Source: Latilactobacillus sakei subsp. sakei DSM 20017 = JCM 1157 (GTDB lineage: Bacteria > Bacillota > Bacilli > Lactobacillales > Lactobacillaceae). From it: a DNA stretch of 64,000 nucleotides. The notes under the pieces are model-generated. The model was given only the letters and a program-made list of their open reading frames with translations. It had not been told where the DNA came from and made no database searches. Positions 53,326 to 60,740 of the stretch are shown one piece after another. Positions within the stretch are counted from its first letter, which is position 1, and every line of letters begins with the position of its first letter. The translations under genes were made by a program, and so were the position numbers. The stretch lies in assembly GCF_002370355.1 (NCBI RefSeq), contig NZ_AP017929.1, positions 1,054,001-1,118,000 on the forward strand, read 5' to 3'.

Positions 53326-53337
53326 GTGCCTATGATT

Positions 53338-53673
53338 TTAATGCCAAGTGATTTGTTGATACATCAAAAAACTAAAAGTAATCAACAAGACAATCGCAGC
53401 GGAGATGTAATACCACTCTTTAACAAGAATCATCGGCGCCTCGGTTAACGAGAAGTTGCGGCGATAGCGTTTGATGCTGAGGATACTGACTTCATTGACG
53501 ATTATCAATAAGAGTGGTTCGAGGAGCAACATGAAGCGACTACCAGATGAATCAACGACGTTATCAGCGGTGATATGTAAGGCGACGGTCTGAGGGGCAA
53601 CCAAGATGAAACCCAACCCGACTAGTAACCCGATTAGCGAAATGAGGCGAAGCATTAGAATAGCTTTTTTCAT
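53338..53673 (-). CDS. Membrane protein, DUF1648-like
   Basis: This 111-residue protein has three hydrophobic segments (LMLRLISLIGLLVGLGFILVA, MLLLEPLLLIIVNEVSIL, YISAAIVLLITFSFLMY). The turn VALHITADNVVDSSGSRF resembles the DUF1648 motif (VPIHFN..G..D..G) at the start of SdpI-type immunity proteins, but the rest of SdpI is missing. ATG 53673 is preceded by GGGAG. The function is unknown; it is divergent from glmS. Confidence 0.65.
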   Translation of the reverse strand: MKKAILMLRLISLIGLLVGLGFILVAPQTVALHITADNVVDSSGSRFMLLLEPLLLIIVNEVSILSIKRYRRNFSLTEAPMILVKEWYYISAAIVLLITFSFLMYQQITWH

Positions 53674-53741
53674 GACCAAGACTCCCAATTAAGTTTTGAA
53701 TAGGTCTAGTATAGCATAATTTAATAGGATTCATTCAGGAC

Positions 53742-53827
53742 TATACCAATGTTTTGTATTGATATATACCAATAAAAATGTTGACAATAAAAACGTTGGT
53801 GTTATTATATTTAAGTGTTATACCAAT
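53742..53827 (+). promoter_or_regulatory. glmS promoter with three TATACCAAT motifs
   Basis: TTGACA (53781-53786) and TATTAT (53803-53808) form a promoter with a 16-base spacer. TATACCAAT occurs three times, at 53742-53750, 53765-53773 and 53819-53827, all in one orientation, upstream of the -35 and downstream of the -10. The complement ATTGGTATA matches the half-site of GntR-family NagR/DasR operators, regulators that sense GlcN-6-P or GlcNAc-6-P. Repression of glmS by amino sugars through NagR is the inferred role. Confidence 0.65.
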
Positions 53828-53869
53828 TAAATTTAAAAATAAAACCAAAGAGAAAAAGAGGAATTTGAT

Positions 53870-55684
53870 ATGTGTGGAATTGTCGGTGTGATTGGTAAAG
53901 AAGATACGACTGAAATTTTATTAAATGGTTTAGAAAAATTAGCTTATCGGGGTTATGATTCAGCTGGGATTTATGTTAATAGTCAAAGTGGTCGCGATTA
54001 TTTGGTTAAAGAACCAGGTAAAATTAGTGTTTTAAAAGCCGCAGTTGGTCCTGAAGTACAGGGTACAATTGGTGTTGGTCATACACGTTGGGCAACGCAT
54101 GGTGTTGCAAGTCAAGCCAATGCTCACCCACACGTTTCAGAAGATGGCCGTTTTTACTTGGTCCACAACGGCGTTTTAACAAACTACGCTGAATTACGTG
54201 CAACTTATTTAAGCCAAGTCAACTTTGCAAGTGAAACAGATACTGAAGTGGCAGTTCAATTAATCGCTTATTTAGCTAAGACAGAACAACTATCAGCTAA
54301 GGAAGCTTTCCGCAAGGCCCTAACCTTGATTGAAGGCTCATACGCCTTTGTCATGATTGATCGGAACGATCCGGAGACGTTATACGTGGCTAAGAATAAG
54401 TCACCATTATTAATTGGTGTCGGTGCTGATTTCAACGTTGTTTGTTCAGATGCTTTAGCGATGTTAAACGAAACCAAAGACTTTATTGAAATTCACGACC
54501 GCGAAATGGTCACTCTTAAAAAGGACAAGGTTGAAATTGAAGATTTAGACGGGACTTTCATTCACCGTGATAGCTACCATGTTGACATGGATGCCAGTGC
54601 AGCCGGCAAGGGGACTTACCCCCATTACATGTTAAAAGAAGTTGACGAACAACCCGCAGTAATGCGCCGTTTGTTAACCGAATATGTGGATGACGCTGGT
54701 CAAATGAAAATCGATCCAGCAATTCTTAAGGCAATTGATGACGCAGACCGGATTTACATTGTGGCAGCCGGGACAAGTTACCACGCCGGTTTAATTGGTC
54801 AATCATTATTTGAAAAATTAGCGGAAAAACCAGTGGAAGTTCATGTGGCGAGTGAATTTGGCTATCACATGCCAATTCTATCGAAGAAACCATTCTTCAT
54901 TTTCCTAACACAAAGTGGTGAAACAGCTGATAGTCGTCAAGTATTGGTGCAAACGAATAGATTAGGTTATCCAAGTTTAACAATTACTAATAGCCAAGGG
55001 TCAACCCTTTCACGAGAAGCCAATTATACATTGTTGCTTCATGCGGGTCCTGAAATTGCGGTCGCTTCAACGAAGGCTTATACAGCTCAAATTGCAGTTG
55101 AATTATTCTTAGCAGTAGCACTTGGTCGCCATACCGCTATCAAGGCCGCCCAAGATTTCGACGTTAATCATGAGTTGGCTTTAGTCGCAACTGGCATGGA
55201 AACTTTATTGAGTGAAAAACAAGCGATTGAAGATTTCACAACGATGTACTTGAAGACAACGCGCAATGCCTTTTACATCGGCCGTGGCGAAGATTATGCT
55301 TTGAGTTTAGAAGCTGCCTTGAAGTTGAAGGAAATTTCATATATTCAAGCAGAAGGCTTTGCTGCCGGTGAATTGAAACATGGGACGATTGCCTTGATTG
55401 AAGATGGCACACCAGTGATGGCCTTCTTAACAGATGCTAAGACGATCGATCATACGCGGGGCAACTTGCAAGAAGTTCGCGCACGTGGCGCTAAGACGTT
55501 AACGATTGTCAGCGAAGATCACGCACAAGCTGGCGACCAAGTCATCTTACCAAATGTTAATCCATTACTAGCACCATTATTAGGGATCATCCCAGGACAA
55601 CTGATTGCTTATTATGCAAGTCTTCAAAGAGGCTACGACGTTGACCAACCAAGAAACCTAGCAAAAAGTGTTACAGTAGAATAA
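53870..55684 (+). CDS. glmS: Glutamine-fructose-6-phosphate aminotransferase (isomerizing)
   Basis: GlmS makes glucosamine 6-phosphate from fructose 6-phosphate and glutamine, the entry to wall amino sugars. The 604-residue protein starts MCGIVGVIG, so Cys is the glutaminase nucleophile; GHTRWATHG and the two SIS domains (AAGTSYHAGL, TQSGETADS) follow, ending in DQPRNLAKSVTVE. No glmS ribozyme is seen upstream. A repeat starts directly at the stop codon. Confidence 0.97.
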   Translation: MCGIVGVIGKEDTTEILLNGLEKLAYRGYDSAGIYVNSQSGRDYLVKEPGKISVLKAAVGPEVQGTIGVGHTRWATHGVASQANAHPHVSEDGRFYLVHNGVLTNYAELRATYLSQVNFASETDTEVAVQLIAYLAKTEQLSAKEAFRKALTLIEGSYAFVMIDRNDPETLYVAKNKSPLLIGVGADFNVVCSDALAMLNETKDFIEIHDREMVTLKKDKVEIEDLDGTFIHRDSYHVDMDASAAGKGTYPHYMLKEVDEQPAVMRRLLTEYVDDAGQMKIDPAILKAIDDADRIYIVAAGTSYHAGLIGQSLFEKLAEKPVEVHVASEFGYHMPILSKKPFFIFLTQSGETADSRQVLVQTNRLGYPSLTITNSQGSTLSREANYTLLLHAGPEIAVASTKAYTAQIAVELFLAVALGRHTAIKAAQDFDVNHELALVATGMETLLSEKQAIEDFTTMYLKTTRNAFYIGRGEDYALSLEAALKLKEISYIQAEGFAAGELKHGTIALIEDGTPVMAFLTDAKTIDHTRGNLQEVRARGAKTLTIVSEDHAQAGDQVILPNVNPLLAPLLGIIPGQLIAYYASLQRGYDVDQPRNLAKSVTVE

Positions 55685-55792
55685 GAGTGGTTTTAAAACT
55701 CTGAGGATTAGCTCAGGGAGACAAATAAGCGATGGAATCGATTATTTGTCTAACGTGGCTAAACGGAAGAAGCTAGTTTTAAAGGCACGTTT
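55685..55792 (+). repeat. Intergenic hairpin repeat, copy 12 (glmS 3' end)
   Basis: It begins GAGTGGTTTTAAAACTCTGAG directly after the stop codon. The tip is CAAATAAGCGA paired with TCGATTATTTG, and the end is AAGGCACGTTTC. Confidence 0.85.
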
Positions 55793-55798
55793 CAAATA

Positions 55799-55852
55799 AG
55801 AGTGGTCTTAAAGCTCAATCAGATTTTGAGCATTAACTTAGAGTGACGAATA
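55799..55852 (+). repeat. Intergenic hairpin repeat, partial copy 13
   Basis: A truncated tandem unit (AGAGTGGTCTTAAAGCTC, then TGAGCATTAACTTAGAGTGACGAAT) follows copy 12 across the same kind of junction as at 15152-15158. Confidence 0.65.
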
Positions 55853-55853
55853 T

Positions 55854-55890
55854 AAAAAGGCGTTCAGATTAATTTCTGAATGCCTTTTTT
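55854..55890. terminator. Intrinsic terminator after glmS
   Basis: The arms AAAAAGGCGTTCAG and CTGAATGCCTTTTT (one G-T pair) are followed by T residues. An A run on the left allows use by the convergent gene ending at 55899. Confidence 0.9.
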
Positions 55891-55898
55891 AGATTTGC

Positions 55899-56450
55899 TT
55901 AAATGTCATAAGTAGCGCGTGGGCCACCGACGTATTTTGGTCGTGATCGGAGTGCTGTCACGTGTGCAGCACCTAATGTATCGAGACTAGGACGAACGGG
56001 AACTTGCACAAACTTCACGTGCATGCCAATGGCCGTATCCCCAATATCAAGGCCGGCATGGGCGACGATATGTTCCACCTCAACGGGGTCGCTATATTGT
56101 TCAAAAGCAGCGACGGAACAAGCCCCACCAGCGTGCATTGCAGGAACGACTGAGACAATTTCAAAATCGTGTGCCTCAGCGACGGAACGTTCCATTACTA
56201 AACTACGATTGATGTGTTCACAACCTTGAACAGCTAATTGGATATCGAGTGGCTTGAGAATGCCTAAAAGGGTTTCGATAATCGTTGCGCCGACTTCGCG
56301 GCTAGAGGCTTTGCCAATGTGACCGCCAACGACTTCACTCGTTGAACAACCGAGCACGAAGATATCGCCGCGGCTTAGATTGGCGGCTGTTAAGACGTCG
56401 TTGGTAATTTGGGTTAAATCCTGTTTAATTTGATTGAGATTAATTGACAT
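55899..56450 (-). CDS. TIGR01440 / UPF0340 family protein (YwlG-like)
   Basis: This 183-residue protein belongs to the YwlG/UPF0340 family, recognised by [32 protein letters not shown] and [15 protein letters not shown]. The function is unknown. It is the third gene of a minus-strand operon after a ThiD/PdxK-type kinase and an ECF S component (11-base gap), an association worth noting for vitamin metabolism. AGGAG precedes the ATG. Confidence 0.9.
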   Translation of the reverse strand: MSINLNQIKQDLTQITNDVLTAANLSRGDIFVLGCSTSEVVGGHIGKASSREVGATIIETLLGILKPLDIQLAVQGCEHINRSLVMERSVAEAHDFEIVSVVPAMHAGGACSVAAFEQYSDPVEVEHIVAHAGLDIGDTAIGMHVKFVQVPVRPSLDTLGAAHVTALRSRPKYVGGPRATYDI

Positions 56451-56461
56451 ATAAAAAACTC

Positions 56462-56962
56462 CTATTCACTAAAAAGTTGGGGACGAACCCGGTAAAGTTG
56501 TTTGACCAGGGGAACTGTGACTAAAATACCAAAGCCATTTTGGACGATATTACTAAAAATAGAGGCGATTCCTGCGGCCCAACCGAAAAGCCAGCTCGTG
56601 GCTAAACAATAACCAACGACCATGATGACGCTCCCGCATAGCAGTGGCATGAATAAGCGTCTGGGCCGTTCATCATTGCGGGTGAGGTACGCCACAACAA
56701 AGCCTTGGGTCCCATGAATTAAAAGGGAGAACAAGCACCATTCCGGATAACCTGACAATAAATCGATTAGTAAACCGCTCAACGCACCAACTGCTAAACC
56801 ACCCGGATTCTTTAAAATAATTGCCGTGGTGTAAATACCCACTTCACAGAGCGTGACAAAACCTTTAGTTGCTGGGACGGGAATGATGAATAACATAGAT
56901 AAAGAAACGGTGAGGGCCGTTAGAATCGCAATAACGGGTATTTGACGCTGCTTAAAATTCAT
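56462..56962 (-). CDS. ECF transporter S component, PdxU/HmpT-like
   Basis: This 166-residue, six-helix membrane protein has the S-component look: a short basic start ([14 protein letters not shown]), and conserved ECF-S helices ([47 protein letters not shown]). S components bind a vitamin and use a shared EcfAA'T module. It overlaps the kinase gene by 11 bases, so the substrate is probably the one that kinase phosphorylates: pyridoxine/pyridoxal or HMP. Start 56962 has AGGAGG upstream. Confidence 0.85.
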   Translation of the reverse strand: MNFKQRQIPVIAILTALTVSLSMLFIIPVPATKGFVTLCEVGIYTTAIILKNPGGLAVGALSGLLIDLLSGYPEWCLFSLLIHGTQGFVVAYLTRNDERPRRLFMPLLCGSVIMVVGYCLATSWLFGWAAGIASIFSNIVQNGFGILVTVPLVKQLYRVRPQLFSE

Positions 56963-57746
56963 ATGAGCCTCCTTGGCGCACATTACCGAAGCCATGGCGC
57001 AGTTGAATCCCATTTTGAATCCCGTGATAGACGAATTGTTTAGCCGCTTTAACTGCGGGATAAACGGCATGACCGCTTGCAATTTCAGCCGTAATGGCGG
57101 CTGATAGGGTACAACCAGCACCGTTGCGGGTTGCGCTAGTTAAGCGTGGTGCGCTGAGGTAGTGGTTAGTTGTGCCACTATGCAACAAATCGATGGCGTC
57201 ATCACCAGGGAAACGTTGTCCACCCTTGATAACGACGTGTTGTGGCCCGAGAGATTGGATAATGGTTGCGGCTTGTTCCAGTTCTGCCCGTGTCTGAATC
57301 TGGGGCAAGCCACTTAGTATTTGGGCTTCAACTAGATTAGGGGTTACGACTAGGGATTGCGGCAATAAGAATTCCTTCAGACTATCTAGATAGTGTTGTT
57401 GCAGCTTATCAGTGGTTTCTTTGAAGGCCAAGACCGGATCCGTGATGATTTGCAAATGCGGTTGTTTTTGTAAAAGATGACCAATTTTTTCAAGTGTCGT
57501 GGCATCGTTGATTAAGCCAATTTTGATAGTCGTTAGTGGCACGTAATGCAAAATGGCTTCAATCTGGGCTAATACCGTTTCGGTTTCGATATTCTGAATT
57601 TGAAAAGTTTGATCCGGCATGACCGTTGCGAGGCAGGTCACAGCACTGACACCGAAGTGACCAAAGGCTTCGAAGGTTTTCAAATCCGCCTGCAAGCCAC
57701 CGCCACCCAATGTATCAGAACCAGCAATAGTTAGAATGTTTGACAT
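56952..57746 (-). CDS. Pyridoxal/hydroxymethylpyrimidine kinase (ThiD/PdxK family)
   Basis: This 264-residue ribokinase-fold enzyme has ILTIAGSDTLGGGGLQADLK, VVTPNLVEAQIL and the anion-hole motif NGAGCTLSAAI, in which Cys stands where classical pyridoxal kinases have Asp. That Cys marks the ThiD-like pyridoxal kinases of Firmicutes. The pairing with an ECF S component and divergent MocR/PdxR-type regulator favours vitamin B6 salvage; HMP phosphorylation in thiamine salvage is the alternative. GGAGG precedes the ATG. Confidence 0.85.
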   Translation of the reverse strand: MSNILTIAGSDTLGGGGLQADLKTFEAFGHFGVSAVTCLATVMPDQTFQIQNIETETVLAQIEAILHYVPLTTIKIGLINDATTLEKIGHLLQKQPHLQIITDPVLAFKETTDKLQQHYLDSLKEFLLPQSLVVTPNLVEAQILSGLPQIQTRAELEQAATIIQSLGPQHVVIKGGQRFPGDDAIDLLHSGTTNHYLSAPRLTSATRNGAGCTLSAAITAEIASGHAVYPAVKAAKQFVYHGIQNGIQLRHGFGNVRQGGSYEF

Positions 57747-57761
57747 AAGCCGCCTCCTTTT

Positions 57762-57833
57762 GGTTATATTAACCTTAACGGATAGTGTGCGGTGACAAAA
57801 GAGCCAATTGGCTTGTTTTTTTACCAGCCAATT
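57762..57833. promoter_or_regulatory. Divergent operator region of the MocR-type regulator
   Basis: AGCCAATT occurs at 57802-57809 and 57826-57833 in direct orientation, 24 bases apart; the first is part of the 12-base palindrome AGCCAATTGGCT. A second palindrome GGTTA-TAT-TAACC lies at 57762-57774. Paired direct repeats of this sort are typical targets of MocR/PdxR proteins, which contact two sites per dimer. The site lies between the kinase gene and the regulator gene. Confidence 0.6.
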
Positions 57834-57858
57834 TATACACTTAAAGAGAGGTGAGGAC

Positions 57859-59286
57859 TTGATAGATTGGGCACGTTATTTACCAGCACAGAAACCAAAA
57901 TATTTAGCGATTAAAAAAATGGTGATTAATCTGTTAGAGCAGGGGTTATTATCGCCAGGCGAACAATTACCGGCAGAACGGTGGTTAGCAACACAATTAA
58001 CAGTGAATCGCTCGACTGTGACGCGAGCGTTTGATGAGCTGACAACAGATGGTATATTGGTGCGGCGTGTTGGTAGTGGGACTTTCGTCAGTCAACAGGC
58101 TGGTGAACAACAAGCACAGCGGCGCGTTAATTGGCATACGTATTTAACGTCGCAACCTTTTCAAGTTGGGCAGGCTAAGCGTCTAGCACTGCAACAATTA
58201 ATTGCACAGCAACCCGCCGATTTAATCGATGTTTATTCGAGCGACTTACCAGCTGATTTGATGCCGCAATTCCAATTTCCACCGTTAACGTGGCAAGATT
58301 TTAACCAAGCTCAAGAAGCAGAAACACGACTTGGTTATGCCCCATTGTTAACGGCGATTAACCGCTTGAATCAGGAGAATCAAAAATTGGTGCTCCCTGA
58401 AGGGCAACTTTTACTGACAGCGGGTGCGCAACAATCGCTCTTTCTAGTATTACAGGGTTTATTGGTACCGGGGGATGCAGTGGCGGTTGAATCGCCATCG
58501 TTTTTCCATGAAGCAACCTTATTTGAGGCAACGGGGATTCGCTCGTTTGGTGCACCGCTCGATGCAGAAGGCATTCAATTGGCTGCGCTGGAGCAGCTGA
58601 TTGTAAAGCATCGCATTAAATTAGTCATTCTCAATCCAAATTATCAAAATCCGACGGGTCAAGTCATGAGCTTAGAACGACGACAGGCGGTTATTCGGCT
58701 TTGCCAGACTTATCAAGTGCCGATTGTTGAAGATGATGTTTTTGGTTGGTTACGCTTTGAAACGACGCCAGCCTTGCCAACGCTCAAGCAACTTGATCCT
58801 GAAAATGTGATTTATATGAGTTCTTTGTCCAAGATCATGGGTGCCAGCACCCGAATTGGGTGGGTCGCCGCAACGCCGCAAGTGATTGACCAATTGGTGC
58901 GTGTTCAGCGGGAAATGGATTTGGTTCCGAGTATTATGTCGCAAGTGATGGCGGCCTTGGCAATTCAGGAGCCGCATTTTCAAACGCAATTAGTCACGTT
59001 GCGTCAACAACTACAGACAAGGGCACAGCAGACGCAACAGTTTTTGGCGCGTGCATTACCTGACTGGCAGTTCAGTGTGGCCCAAGGTGGTTTTTATATT
59101 TGGGGGACACGAGCAGTTAAACCGTATGCACTAGCACCATTTGTTGCGTCGCATGTGGCACTAGCACCAGGCACATTATTTGGTGCGCACCAGGCTGCTT
59201 TTCGAATTAATTTTGCGCGTCTCAATACGTCTCAACTAACGGCATTGGCGCAGCGATTACAACAACTTTTAAATGAGGAGGACTGA
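57859..59286 (+). CDS. MocR-family (PdxR-type) GntR/aminotransferase regulator
   Basis: This 475-residue regulator fuses a GntR winged helix (LLSPGEQLPAERWLATQLTV, NRSTVTRAFDELTTDGIL) to a fold-type I aminotransferase domain with LNPNYQNPTGQVM and the PLP-lysine segment SSLSKIMGASTRIGW. PdxR members bind PLP and activate B6 synthesis or salvage. TTG 57859 is the start, behind AGAGGTGAGG. It is divergent from the kinase/ECF operon and 3 bases before a TIM-barrel gene with which it is coupled. B6 as ligand is inferred. Confidence 0.88.
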   Translation: MIDWARYLPAQKPKYLAIKKMVINLLEQGLLSPGEQLPAERWLATQLTVNRSTVTRAFDELTTDGILVRRVGSGTFVSQQAGEQQAQRRVNWHTYLTSQPFQVGQAKRLALQQLIAQQPADLIDVYSSDLPADLMPQFQFPPLTWQDFNQAQEAETRLGYAPLLTAINRLNQENQKLVLPEGQLLLTAGAQQSLFLVLQGLLVPGDAVAVESPSFFHEATLFEATGIRSFGAPLDAEGIQLAALEQLIVKHRIKLVILNPNYQNPTGQVMSLERRQAVIRLCQTYQVPIVEDDVFGWLRFETTPALPTLKQLDPENVIYMSSLSKIMGASTRIGWVAATPQVIDQLVRVQREMDLVPSIMSQVMAALAIQEPHFQTQLVTLRQQLQTRAQQTQQFLARALPDWQFSVAQGGFYIWGTRAVKPYALAPFVASHVALAPGTLFGAHQAAFRINFARLNTSQLTALAQRLQQLLNEED

Positions 59287-59289
59287 TTA

Positions 59290-59961
59290 ATGACAGAAAA
59301 ATTTATACCGGAAATTTATACACCACTTAAAACGAGTGTTGTTGGACCACCCGCAATTGCGCGCCAAGTTGGTGGTATTAAGATTTTAGGCCAAAAAATT
59401 AAAACGTTGATCTTCACGACTGACGTAGCAATCGTCAATAATACCAATGCGGATGCTGTATTAGCTGTTTATCCTTTTACACCACATCCCGCGGTAATGA
59501 ATGCCATCAGTAATGTCGCGACCATTCCAGTTTTAAACGGGATTGGCGGCGGATTAACATCTGGTAGTCGCTCCGCATACATGGGCTTATTGGCGGAAGC
59601 GGCTGGTTCAATGGGTGTGGTGGTCAATGCGCCAACTTCTGTTGAGACCATTAAAATGATTAATAAGGTAGTGGATGTGCCAATCGTCGGTACGGTTGTC
59701 TCCGAACGTCAGAACTATGCGGCCCAGATTGAAGCCGGGGTTTCAATTCTCAATGTAAGTGGTGCGGCGAAGACACCAGCGATTATTAAAGCGATTCGCC
59801 AAAAATACCCTCAGATTCCAATCATCGCGACAGGTGGGCATGATGAAGAGGCCATTCTAAGTACGATTGAGGCTGGCGCCAATGCGTTGACCTATACGCC
59901 GCCGACTAACGGAGAGTTATTCGCTAAGAAAATGGCGGATTATCGTGCAGATTTAGATTAG
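59290..59961 (+). CDS. Uncharacterised TIM-barrel protein
   Basis: I recognise the fold but not a function. The 223-residue protein has alternating strands and helices and a standard phosphate-binding C-terminus (IPIIATGGHDEEAILSTIEAGANALTYT), like HisA/HisF or thiamine phosphate synthase-type barrels. A Gly-rich loop (NGIGGGLTSGSRSAYMG) and VVSERQNYAAQIEAG are notable. It follows the MocR regulator by 3 bases, with GAGGAGG overlapping the regulator end. A role on a B6 vitamer or its phosphate is plausible but unproven. It is not PdxS, whose signature segments are absent. Confidence 0.7.
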   Translation: MTEKFIPEIYTPLKTSVVGPPAIARQVGGIKILGQKIKTLIFTTDVAIVNNTNADAVLAVYPFTPHPAVMNAISNVATIPVLNGIGGGLTSGSRSAYMGLLAEAAGSMGVVVNAPTSVETIKMINKVVDVPIVGTVVSERQNYAAQIEAGVSILNVSGAAKTPAIIKAIRQKYPQIPIIATGGHDEEAILSTIEAGANALTYTPPTNGELFAKKMADYRADLD

Positions 59962-60023
59962 TTGAAAGTTGACGATTTGTGAATTCCCCCGTATGCTTAA
60001 AGGATATTGAAGGAGGTTTTTGA

Positions 60024-60588
60024 ATGATTCGTCAAGCAACAATTGAAGATGCACAAAGTGTCTTACCCATTATTAATATTGTTTTTGAAGAAATGGAGAT
60101 GCCACTTTTTCAGGAGATACCGCTCGAAAATCTATTTAAGATCTTAAAACAAGCATTTGAGATGCCAGAATACCGGTATAGTTATGCTAATACGCTTGTT
60201 TATGAAGAAGACGGTGAAATATTAGGGATTATCGTTGGTTTCCCAGAAGAAAAGGAAGCCCACATCGATGATGTATTAGCACCACTTTTCCCACAAATCG
60301 GTTTACCTGAAGAAACTCGCTTTTTCACGGATAAAGAAGCCCAACCAGGTGAATGGTATTTAGACACACTAGCTGTGGCTGAACACGCACAAGGACGTGG
60401 TGTTGGGACCGCACTTTTGAAGGGCTTTACCTGATTACTTGAAACAACGCGGCGAGAAGATGATCAGCCTCAGCGTCGATTTACAAAATCCCGGTGCTAA
60501 GAAATTATACGAGCGCATGGGTTTTGTTAAAAAAGGTGAGCTAATGATTGGTGATCACCGTTATGAACATATGGTCAAAGCTATTTAA
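60024..60588 (+). pseudogene. GNAT acetyltransferase, frameshifted
   Basis: The N-terminal 136 residues (MIRQATIEDAQSVLPIINIV, LDTLAVAEHAQGRGVGTALL) carry the acetyl-CoA pyrophosphate loop QGRGVGTA. The frame then stops at 60434 in GFT. The coding sequence continues in the next frame from about 60422 (LPDYLKQRGEKMISLSVDLQ, NPGAKKLYERMGFVKKGELM) to 60588, the normal end of a GNAT domain. One extra G in a GGG run near 60421-60424 explains it. It may be a true pseudogene or a sequencing error. AGGAGG precedes the ATG. Confidence 0.85.
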
Positions 60589-60601
60589 TTTAAAATTTTA
60601 G

Positions 60602-60640
60602 AAAAAGGCTCGGACAAATTTACGTTTGTCCGAGCCTTTT
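60602..60640 (+). terminator. Intrinsic terminator after the GNAT gene
   Basis: The arms AAAAAGGCTCGGACAAA and TTTGTCCGAGCCTTTT form a strong stem with T residues. Confidence 0.9.
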
Positions 60641-60740
60641 ACTTTAATAATAGCGATGATATACTAATACGAAAGTGGTTTAACACGTTAACTATAGAAC
60701 GGTAGAATTGGAGGATCATTTAGAAATGAAGTAAAAAACG

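Noticed and set aside
53689-53869. Possible glmS ribozyme upstream of glmS
   Set aside because: The region is short, very AT-rich and contains a promoter with repeated TATACCAAT motifs close to the start codon. No ribozyme core sequence could be recognised.
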